Below, one piece after another: positions 36,904 to 46,560 of a DNA stretch of 64,000 nt. The notes below the pieces were generated by a model that saw only the letters and a program-made list of their open reading frames with translations, made no database searches and had not been told where the DNA came from. Both the position numbers and the translations under genes were made by a program. Source of the DNA: Stictocephala bisonia (Eukaryota; Arthropoda; Insecta; Hemiptera; Membracidae). The number at the start of each line of letters is the position of its first letter. Position 1 is the first letter of the stretch. Location: contig JAQJVL010000248.1 in assembly GCA_035578905.1 (NCBI GenBank), positions 1,038,501-1,102,500 on the forward strand. The letters are read 5' to 3'.

Positions 36904-37788
36904 GATAAGTAGTGCACAATAAATCTTAGATAAGTAGTGCACAATACATCTTAGATAAGTAGTGCCCAATAAATCTTAGATAAGTAGTGCACAATAAATC
37001 TTAGAAAAGTAGTGCACAATACATATTAGATAAGTAGTGCACAATAAATCTTAGATAAGTAGTGCACAATAAATCTTAGATATGTAGTGCACAATAAATC
37101 TTAGATAAGTAGTGCACAGTAAACCTTAGATAAGTAGTGCACAATACATCTTAGATAAGTAGTGCACAATACATCTTAGATAAGTAGTGCACAGTAAACC
37201 TTAGATAAGTAGTGCACAATACATCTTAGATAAGTAGTGCACAATACATCTTAGATAAGTAGTGCACAATAAATCTTAGATAAGTAGTGCACAATAAATC
37301 TTAGATAAGTAGTGCACAATAAATCTTAGATAAGTAGTGCACAATACATATTAGATAAGTAGTGCACAATAAATCTTAGATAAGTAGTGCACAATAAATC
37401 TTAGATAAGTAGTGCACAATAAATCTTAGATATGTAGTGCACAATAAATCTTAGATAAGTAGTGCACAGTAAATCTTAGATAAGTAGTGCACAATACATC
37501 TTAGATAAGTAGTGCACAATAAATCTTAGATAAGTAGTGCACAATAAATCTTAGATAAGTAGTGCACAATAAATCTTAGATAAGTAGTGCACAATAAATC
37601 TTAGATAAGTAGTGCACAATAAATCTTAGATAAGTAGTGCACAATAAATCTTAGATAAGTAGTGCACAATAAATCTTAGATAAGTAGTGCACAATACATC
37701 TTAGATAAGTAGTGCACAATAAATCTTAGATAAGTAGTGCACAATAAATCTTAGCTAAGTAGTGCACAATAAATCTTAGATAAGTTAG
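36904..37788. repeat. 25-bp minisatellite, about 35 copies
   Basis: The unit is TTAGATAAGTAGTGCACAAT plus AAATC, with the palindrome GTGCAC in each copy. Variants (ACATC, ACATATT, TATGTAG, AGTAAACC) recur in a similar order about 325-350 bp apart (ACATATTA at 37021 and 37345; TATGTAGTGC at 37081 and 37431), so longer blocks have also been duplicated. Confidence 0.96.
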
Positions 37789-38291
37789 TAATAAAACCAG
37801 TGAATAGGCTAAATACAGTAATAGTAAAATGCTATTGTTTCAATAATGCAGATAATTGTTACAAAATTCATACGAAGTTAGCAAGGTAGAAACTCCGTAT
37901 GATCCAAGTCCCAGATCTCTCGTGTGACTCGCCCATGAGTTGTCTCGACCTCAATGTTGATAGCTGCTTGTATTTTGGTCACATTACTCACTTCGCCTTA
38001 CTCACTTCCAACTTGTACATCGGTTGAGTTCTTAATTTTAACTCATTATAAATTAACTTACTTCTTCTAATTTTATTTATGTTACTGACAAATTTATCTA
38101 TATAAAAGAGCTAACTAAATTTATTCTTATTCCTATAAGTTGGGGAGTTATCTACTGTACTTAAACTACTGTTTCGGTCCAACAGGGTTCGGAATAAATA
38201 AGGCGAGTCCACTTCTGGCTACTAACTGTTCTATTTACGCGGTCTAACTAAATTACACACTATGAGATATTTACAATCTTAAGTGACTTAG
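37789..38291. other. Intronic spacer, nothing recognised
   Basis: No open frame or repeat was noticed. Confidence 0.5.
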
Positions 38292-38690
38292 TTACCGTTG
38301 GCGCAAAAATTATGTGCACTCGAGTTTGAAGGTTGTTTTCCAAGGAACTAAGAAGCCTAAGAAAAATTTAATCACACCATTGTTTTCCTTGTTTAATTTC
38401 TAGTTATATCATATTCCTCAAAAACCCGTTCATGTATCGTATTTATATTTTAATAACTGGTCGATAGAAATGTTTTCTATAAGTCTTATAAATGTTAGAA
38501 TTTTAACTTTTCGACAGAAACCGTTGTCATCAATTCGCTGAAACGATGTTTTCTTGGCTTCTAGAGGTCGTAAAATTGATTACTTTGTCTTTACGACATG
38601 AATAGTTAGGATACATTACTTTCGTATATGTAAATAAATGCAACGATTTTATATTGATTTAAATAAATTTAAATTGATCATTTTATACTT
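38292..38690. repeat. Half copy (left arm) of the 33.6-kb foldback family
   Basis: It starts ACCGTTGGCGCAAAAATTATG, then GAGTTTGAAGGTTGT and GGAACTAAGAAGCC. It continues with TTCTTGGCTTCTAGAGGTCG and ATTGATTACTTTG to AT-rich sequence near the centre of the full element. The right arm is absent. Confidence 0.75.
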
Positions 38691-39962
38691 ATTTTTCACT
38701 GGATTTTAATCTATTTTATTTTATTTTATTTTATCTATTTTAATAATTGCATATACATAAGGCTATTTAAGAAATGAAAAGGGATAATTTTTCACGTTTT
38801 ATTTATTTGAAGTTTTCTATTCCAGTTAGTAGTTCAGCCTTGAGACAAATGCGCAATTATATGATTTATACACAAAATAAATAAAATATAAATGTTATAT
38901 TTCACAGCCTGGATAGATAGTATCTTTGAGCAGTTTATTATTGTAACTTTATGGGAATCTCACAGCGGTCTGGTGTTTGGGAGTGGACTTGTTCACTCAG
39001 AGAGTTAAATTATGTACAAAATATCTATTTGTGAATCTAAATTAAAATGCTATGGTGTTGCATATTGCCTTTAAGTCGTGTGAGGTTCTCAAGATTGGAT
39101 GGGATAGCAAGAACGGGGCCAATGTGGTTACCAGACTCCGCATCATTTCCCAGTCCTTCTAAACCCTAATTTATTTTCAATCAGCACCGGCGATCTAATT
39201 AACTGCAACAAAGCTTGCGATTTTAGCAATATGGCAATAACAGGGTTGTTTGTGATAGTTTTGTAACTGTCATACTCAACATCGTAAAACCTATTGCTAT
39301 AATGTCCCCATGTGATTGAGGAGTGTGGTGATGGCAGAATCGACAAGTAAAGGGTCGGCTATTTGATTTTTCGTGTTGAATCGGTTCTTTTTTATGAATT
39401 ATATTCCTAACCGATGCACTCAAAGTGACGATTCTCATTTTCTGTCATTATTTTAATATTATATATCATAATCTAATTCAACCACGTGTCTATACCATAT
39501 AGAAGGTAATGCAGTGGTTAGACCTCACTAACTAACCAAATTAATGACAATTTCTATTAGCCTACATGAGATATACAGGGTGGGAAAAAATATGGAAATG
39601 CTTTCACAACTGTTGTGTGACTTCACCTGTAAAAGTGAAATCTTGTACATCATTATGGTTACAAATAACATACTTTTTGACGCCATTAGCGACATTTCTT
39701 TTTTTCAGGAAGACGGCCCATGAGGAGTTAGTTGGACGAAAGTCTTCAACGTAAGCATAGGTCTAGTTTAGTATCAAATGAAAATATGAGATAATTTGAT
39801 ACTATGAATATTCAAGAGAAATTTGTTGCCACAAACCGGACTTCAAAAGAATTATCGTTTCTAGAGTAGTGGTCATTTGAAATTTGAAGTAACTAATTTG
39901 AACAATACTATTTATCCCGTATTTAACGGTTTTAAGTCAATTATTCGATAAAAAATTATACT
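38691..39962. other. Intronic sequence; possible transposon end at 39571
   Basis: There is TTTTATTTTATTT microsatellite near 38710-38735. ATACAGGGTGGGAAAAAATA at 39571 looks like a transposon terminus and is similar, inverted, to a stretch at 46690-46735 beyond the LINE. The small minus-strand frames at 39143-39438 resemble no protein I can name. Confidence 0.5.
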
Positions 39963-41021
39963 TTATGATAAATAAAATAAAAATACCTTTTATTGCGAGC
40001 AGATTTCAGTTTAAACTGGTTTACAAAAGAACTCAATGTCAGTAGTATTTCTAAGACTAACTAAAAAAAAAATATATATATCTAGCAAACAAACGTGTAA
40101 CGAAATTTAACTATTTGTCCCAAAGATCTTTTTCAAATTAAGGTTAAAACTAAGATTAGACAGATTTTTGAGGTTCTCGGGGAGGTCGTTGAACATTTTT
40201 GGTCCAAAATATGAATAACTGTTCCTCCCCAACTCAAGTCTGACCCTTTTCATGACAATGAAGCTGGTTGTCATGGCGGATGCTGCGCTGGGAGACCTGG
40301 TCTCTAGGCAACAACCTATCACACAAATACTGTGGCTCTCTGAGGCCCAAGACCTTGTGCGTCATGCAGTTGGTCAATACCCTGCAAACGGAATCCATGG
40401 GTAACATCCCCAACTTATGCCGATAGGAGGACACATGATCAAAACGCCTTAGGGAACATACAAAACGGATCGCTGCGTTCTGTACAATTTGAATTCTCTG
40501 AGCGTCCTCCTTCGAGAGACTGTTGCCGTAAGCAGGGTAACAGTAGTGAAATACTGACAAAACCAAAGACTGCATGAGACTGAGCTTTACAGAGCCTGGT
40601 AGTAAATTTTTGAATTTGTAGAGACCCCTCAGCTTGCCAATGGCTCACTGGATAGTGTGTGTGACATGGTCCGCGAACGAGAGCCCACCGTCTAACATCA
40701 AACCAAGAGTCTTGTCTGTGTCACAGACTGCCAGTCTCTCCCCACTGAGCATGACATCCACACCTTGTCCCCAGAGTCTGTACACAATCGTGCGGAGCTA
40801 GATGAAGGACACTGCACTTGCCTATATTAAGTTTAAGCCCGTTTCCGGCTGACCATATTGATTCAAGGATTCAAGGTCAGCATTGATTAGGGTAATCGCC
40901 TCTTTGGCTGATGAAGGAAGATAGGACAGGTGCAGTTGGCAATCATCCGCATACTGGTGGACTGAACAGTACTGCACATAACTGGTGAGGTCAGACGTGT
41001 ACAGATTGAACAGCACATGTC
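39963..41021 (-). mobile_element. LINE (minus strand), 3' part, downstream of the hAT insertion
   Basis: This is the 3' half of the LINE whose 5' half is at 44576-46560. It holds the end of the reverse transcriptase, a 3' untranslated part with AATAAA, and an (AAAAT)n-like tail at about 39963-39985. The reading resumes exactly at the hAT target duplication. Confidence 0.85.
40107..41021 (-). pseudogene. LINE ORF2, C-terminal part of reverse transcriptase
   Basis: Directly after the hAT insertion the minus strand reads GHVLFNLYTSDLTSYVQYC and HQYADDCQLHLSY, the catalytic aspartate pair. Then follow SLNQYGQ and, after frame changes and a stop, LSLMQSLVLSVFHYCYPAYG, QNAAIRFVCSLRRFDHVS and FNDLPENLKNLS. 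It ends at the stop at 40107-40109. This is the thumb and tail region of a CR1/Jockey-group ORF2. Several stops and frameshifts show that it is old. Confidence 0.85.
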
Positions 41022-44000
41022 CAGGGCCGGCGAGAGCGATCGCGGGCCCCAGGGCTGGACCTAATCCGGGCCCCTAGGTATGGTATGCATGAAGGCGTTT
41101 TGTTTGTGTGGGGTACCGGGGGTCTAGGGATACTCCCCAGTCCCTGAGATTGAGAACAATGTTGAATTACAGATAAAATAACTCATTTTGGTGTAATCTA
41201 GACCTGTTTTCACTTATTCATTCATAAATTATCTTTTCAGGCTGTTTCATATTTAAGTAAACCACAAATTTAGGCACTCATTGAAGAAATACAAAATGGT
41301 TTTAATTGAAACCTTTAAAAAAAAAAAAATTATATAATAGAAAATTTAAATTAAAACATCACAGATATGTAAATGTTGAATTAATTGAATAGACAATGGT
41401 ATTTAAAAAAGAAAAATACAACATGTTTTGATTGAAGAAATTGATTTTATTAATCCATATACATAATTATTACGTATAATTCACGTAGATAAATTATGTT
41501 TAATTGATTTTTTTCCATATACAAAGTAAACAACACTTTTCGTCAATTAAAGTCTTTAATCTTAATCTAACCATGATTACAAATTACAACAAAACTCCTC
41601 TTCTGGCTTTTCTTGACGCAAATTCGTCAATTATTCTATCTACATTTGCTCTTTTTACTAGGTCCATTTCCACCGCCAAAACACCTAGGCTTGACAACCT
41701 GTTTTGGCACATTGTTGAGCGTAGAACGTTTTTTATTCTGTTTAATACTGAAAACGAACGTTCTGCACTGGCGACTGTGGCTGGAATTGTTGCAAAAATT
41801 CTCAAGGCAACAGTAAGATTTGGGAATAAAGATTCTAAATTGAAGAGTTTAATTTTCTTGAGAAGTTCAAAGGGTAAAAGTGTTTTTCCACCAAAGTTTG
41901 CTTCATATATTTGCTTCAGACTCACCAGTTCCTCAAGAAGATCGGTTCCCAGATCCTTTTGGTGTCGTTGTACTAGTTCAGCAGATTTAGTTTCGATCAG
42001 GTCATCTAGCATTTCTTTGAATGACCACAAAACAGAAAAGTTACTACACAAATCGCTGACTGACTTAAAACGCACTGTCATGTCCCCAATGACACTGTCC
42101 AAAATGACATTAAAAACTTTGTTGTTAAAAGTTTTCTTTGCATCAAGTTTATGTTCCATATTGTCATCACACACCTCGTCGTCCTCGTCAGCGTCAGCTG
42201 CCCTTTTTCGTTTCCTCCTTCTTTTCTCTTCCTCCTCAAGTTGCTGTGGCCATCCTATGTTTTCAGCAACGACCAAAACTTCATTGAAGATTTTATCCCA
42301 ACCATCATTCCGCAAAACTTTCAAATCTTCTATCAATTGACTTAGATTCTTCGACGCTACATCTAAGGTTTCACCACGGTTCTGTAAAACTCTGTTGACT
42401 GTGTCAATGGGTTTCAATATTTTGTACCAAACCGATGCAAGAAGAAGGCAGTTGAAGCTCTTGAAGTATTTCTTCAGTCCCTCTACGTCTCGACGACATT
42501 CTGCTGTCAAATTTAGTTTGATCACTTCCTCAAGTGCTTCTACTATTCCAGGAAGATGAGCTGCAACAGGTCTTACACTATCCACTCTTGCTGACCATCG
42601 TGTTTTTGACATGGAGTGAAGAGATCCGGGTATTTTATTTTTCAAAATATCCCACCTCTGGGGGCTTGAACTGAAAATGTTGTACAACTTTTGGACAGCC
42701 CCAAAAAAGTTATAGCCGCTGGACAGCACTCCGCTGCTTGTTCACCACAAAGGTTTAAGGAGTGACAAGTGCACGCAGAGTAAACAGCTTCGCTGTTGGC
42801 TGATAATATGAAAGCCTGAGCTCCTTTATAGGCACCTTTCATATTACTACCATTGTCGTACCCTTGGCCTTTACAGTCTTCTATAGGGATTTCATAGCGT
42901 TTCAAAGTACTCAAGATAAGCTCAGCAATATCTTTACCACTCTTTTTTGTGCAATCAGCAAAACATAGAAGTCGTTCTTGCACTTTGTAGGGTTCACTTT
43001 CTTCTTCAGTTTCATGCACGTATCTCAAAATAAATGCTGTCTGTTCAATGTGGGCTGAATCAGGTGTTGCATCAACAATTACAGAATAATACCTAGCTTT
43101 TTCTCTTTCTTCAAGAATTACCTTTGTAACTTGGGAAGAACATAATTCTATAAATTCATTCTGAATATCATGCGACAGGTAGTGAACTTGCATTCGTTCC
43201 CCTTTAGTTTGATACAAACGAACTTTATTTAAATGCTCGTTTAACACTGGATCATAATTTGCTAGCAGTTCTAAGATGCCCAAAAAATTTCCATTAGATG
43301 GGTCTCCTATTTTTTCATTAGTGCCTCTAAAAGCAAGTCCTCTTTCAGCTAGAAACAAAGTCACATTAAGTAATCGCTTTAAAAGGTCACGCCACTTTTC
43401 CTTTTCTTGTAGAATGGAATTCAAAATTAAGCCTGTCAGATTTTTATCTGTTTTTGATTTTATCACCTCTGACTTCCATTGAATGTAGCAGTGTTTGTGA
43501 CTACTACTGTTTTCGTGTTCAGGGACCTTATCAAACAATTTTTTCCAACGTTTTTTACTTGAAAATCCTTCTGGAAGTGCCAGAGATGAGCGTTTCGTGT
43601 GAGGGAGTGAGCTAAAAACTTTACACGGCAAACAGAAGAAGGCTTTTTTACTTTGGCTCCAAACTAGCCAGTCCCGTGTAATTAAATCGCCATTAGTGAG
43701 TTTTTTTTTAAATACTGAAGTTGGTACTGAAGAACCGGTGATGTCGTCAGGAAATCGCTCTGGCATTGGAAAATGATTGTATTTTAAATGTATACTTGCA
43801 TCAAAACTGGGGTCCCCTACATCAAAGTGTATGCAAGGTGCCGACGAGGTCGTTTCATCATGAGACTGGGAAGTTGTGACCAAGATAGACGTGCTACTGC
43901 TTCTGGTAGCATTAGCAGTGGTTTCAATCTTGTAATTCTCAGTCTCACTCTCACTCTCAGCACTTTCATTTTTAGGAACAAATATATCTTTGTCGGTAGG

Positions 44001-44575
44001 AGTAGGACTTATTATTGCATCAGTCTTAGAACTAGTGTTTACTGCTAACTCAACTTCACTTACTTCAGTATCAGGTGAAAGTGAAACAGAATCGGGTATT
44101 TTGAAAAAATGTCCAAGTGACAACTGGCCTTTCTTTGCTTCCCGTTCTCTAAACTCTCTATTGTCCTTTTCTTTCCTCTTCTGCGCTCCAGATTTGTGTT
44201 TGTAGCTCATTGTTTCTACTTTCCTCTCACTCTTCTAACTTATCACTGAACTAATTCTGATTGAAACACACATGACGATTAACGAACTATGAACGGAACA
44301 ATAGAACTATCCACGAAACCGCACAGAAAATTGACAGCGTGCAACAGACGTAAGTAAACAAAGAAGCTAGACTGGAGTCCCTAGACAGATACACTGCCGC
44401 CGGCCGCGAGATGACGGCTAGTGCAGTGTTGTCAACGCTGCATGCTGCCAGTGCTGCCACCTCGCAGACTTGAAATACCCACCACACGGTTAAAAAGACC
44501 ACTGATTTGTATTTTAAACCAGACCTAGGGCCCCGGGGCTGTAGCCCCCCCTACCCCCCCCTGTCACCGGCCCTG
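41022..44575 (-). mobile_element. hAT transposon, 3,554 bp, both ends and target duplication intact
   Basis: The element starts CAGGGCCGGCGAGAG and ends, read inverted, CAGGGCCGGTGACAG. The terminal repeats are imperfect but recognisable for about 60 bp (both include GGGCCC and CCTAGGT). CACATGTC lies directly outside both ends (41014-41021 and 44576-44583): a perfect 8-bp duplication, the hallmark of hAT insertion. Removing the element and one duplication restores the LINE reading frame between GSCIGHV and LFNLYTSDL. One transposase gene fills the minus strand. Confidence 0.95.
41584..44210 (-). pseudogene. hAT transposase, ZMYM1-like, split by a single frameshift
   Basis: The first frame (44210-42642) has a basic N-terminus. 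A TTF-type zinc finger lies at about residues 178-245 (C193, C196, later histidines). A DUF4371 RNase H-like part carries VDATPDSAH (D380) and GQGYDNGSNM (D452), matching the two catalytic aspartates of hAT enzymes. The second frame (42729-41584) continues with NFFGAVQKLYNIFS, RWSARVDS, an acidic and basic insert (EEEEKRRRKRKRAADADEDD) and the C-terminal dimerisation domain with ASAERSFSVLNRIKN, which includes the expected glutamate. The two halves would join if the A6 run at 42703-42708 had one more base, giving about 875 residues. No other stop is seen. The enzyme would cut and paste the element by its terminal repeats. Confidence 0.93.
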
Positions 44576-46512
44576 CACATGTCCAATACAACTACCTTGG
44601 GGCACACCTCTGTTCCTGATCAGCGCAGAACAAGTTTCACTCCCTACTTTGGTAACCTGGATTCTGTCTTTCAAGTATGATTTGACCCACTCGATTGATC
44701 TTTTGTCAAAGCCATAAAATTTCATCTTTGCCAATAGAAGCTCATGACTGATTGAATCAAAGGCCTGCAAATAGTCTAACATAACCAATGAGCTATACAA
44801 GTAGTATCTTTTGCATCTATGAGGTCAGTAAATAAATTTACCAGGGCTGTGTAGGTACTGTGATTTTTTCTAAATCCAGATTGAAGCTTCGGTATAATTT
44901 CTTCTTTATTCATAAAAGGAATTATTTGGCGCAATACTAGCTTTTCAAGAACTTTAGAAATGGCTGGTAGGATCGAGATAGGTCTCAAATATTGGACATT
45001 TTTAGGGGCGTTGACTTTTGGTAGAGGATGAACCTGATTTATTTTCCATGTTTTGGGAAACTGTCCCATTTCTAATGACTTATTCTTGAGGTATTTAAAA
45101 ACTTTTAACGCATACGGACTAACAGCTTTGAGCATCTTAATAGAAAGACCGTCACTGCCAACTGTTCTGCTTTTAATTTCATTCATTGCAGATTTTAAAT
45201 TTTTTTCTGTTACCGGAGAAAAGGTGAAATTACTTCTGCTTGCGTTCCTTCTAGCTTCTTGAAAATGATCTAATAATTCTTTGCTCTCTTGGCAATCGTT
45301 CCCCATGTCAACAAAGTACCTGTTTATGGCATCAACATTTAGATGTTGTGGTATGCTTCCTTCTCTTTCTCATTTAAAACTTCGCACTGCTTTAAACAAT
45401 CCCACAACTCTTTTGAATTTTTATTGGAGCCAAGATTCTTTGTGAAATAGTTTTTCTTAGTTTGCCATATCAGAGAGTTTAATTCGTTTCTGATTGTCTT
45501 GTATTTGTCCCAATTTTTACAGTCCCTGGATTTACAAAATGTCTTTCTTAGCTTGTGTTTCAATTTAATCTTTTCGTTTATCAATTGATTTTTCCATGAG
45601 GCTCTCTTGCAACTCTTTTGCAAACTAAAGAGCAAATTCATCAAACATATTTTTTATTTCAGTGGTGACAAAACTTTCCTTTTCATCTATTTCATTCATG
45701 TGTTCTATTTGTGCCCAGTGAACATTAGCAAACTTTGCAACAGCTGCTTCAACATCAAAATGTGAGAAATCTCTGTAAGTAATAAATTTATGTTCATTTT
45801 TATCTCTTGCACAAGAAATGCTGCAGTAAATTAGCTTGTGGTTCGTAAACTTCACCCCTCGATTGTCCAAAATACTTGAGGTATCAATGACGCCGGTCCT
45901 CTTGACTTCGGCTGACCTGTCCATTATGATGTGATCTAACAAGGTAGCCGAAGTTGCAGTGACTCTCGTTGGCTCATTTATTAGTTGAAATGCATTTGAT
46001 TCTTTCAAGAGGTGGCGTACAAATTTTGGTTCGTTGGAAATCTTCGATATCATATCAATGTTAGTATCTCCCAAGCAGATGGCTGAGTTCACCTCAACCG
46101 CCAGGTTTACAAAGAGATAATGAAATAATGCTGAAAGAGAGGCGTACCCAACAGAAGGAGGCCTGTATACAACGCACAGTCCCAGGATCTGTTTTTTTAC
46201 TTTTAAAACAACACACAGCGTTTCAATACCAGGGTCAACATGTTCATTGAGAAGGTACTGTTGATAGGGAATGCCTTCCCTAATATACAGGGCAATGCCA
46301 CCGCCATGTTTGACAGGGCGATCATTTCTCAACATTGTGTACCCTGGTATTGAGTAATAGTGGCAGGGAGTTGTGGGCTGAGGCCACGTTTTGGAAACTG
46401 CAAATATGTCAAAAACAAAATCACGCAAAATGAGGCTCATTTCTTCAAACCCCGTTTGAAGAGACGTCATGTTGAGATGCGCAATTTTGAGGTGTCCTTC
46501 CCCCCCCCCCAC
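44576..46512 (-). pseudogene. LINE ORF2, endonuclease and N-terminal reverse transcriptase
   Basis: From 46512 the minus strand reads HLKIAHLNMTSL, an endonuclease start. The usual SETW block is SKTWP, with lysine in place of the catalytic glutamate. CLGDTNIDM follows, and the usual SDH is TNH in FTNHKLIYC. After a frameshift near 45640 comes the linker (LINEKIKLKHKLRKTFCKSR), then GSDGLSIKMLKA, YLRPISILPAISKVLEKLV and GFRKNHSTYTAL. A frame change near 44800 precedes LDYLQAFDSIS (catalytic aspartate) and GVPQGSCIGHV, where the hAT interrupts it. At least two frameshifts and two lost catalytic residues mark it as inactive. Confidence 0.87.
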
Positions 46513-46560
46513 CCAGATAGTTTCCCATCACCTGAGAAGTGTCCAAGCTTAAAAAAGGGG
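44576..46560 (-). mobile_element. LINE (minus strand), 5' part, upstream of the hAT insertion
   Basis: This is the 5' half of the LINE, continuing into 39963-41021. It includes the endonuclease and the first half of the reverse transcriptase. No ORF1 was found upstream, so the copy is probably 5'-truncated near the start of ORF2; the edge near 46560 is approximate. Confidence 0.8.

Noticed and set aside
36904..37788. CRISPR-like regular repeats
   Set aside because: The units are directly contiguous with no unique spacers, and the genome is eukaryotic. It is a minisatellite.
39143..39438. Possible transposase relic on the minus strand
   Set aside because: A CRFCHHHTPQSHGD stretch looks zinc-finger-like, but I could not assign it to a family and the other frame over the same DNA is equally open.
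41504..42340. 278-codon open frame on the + strand
   Set aside because: It is the antisense shadow of the hAT transposase C-terminal half, which has clear conserved motifs on the minus strand.
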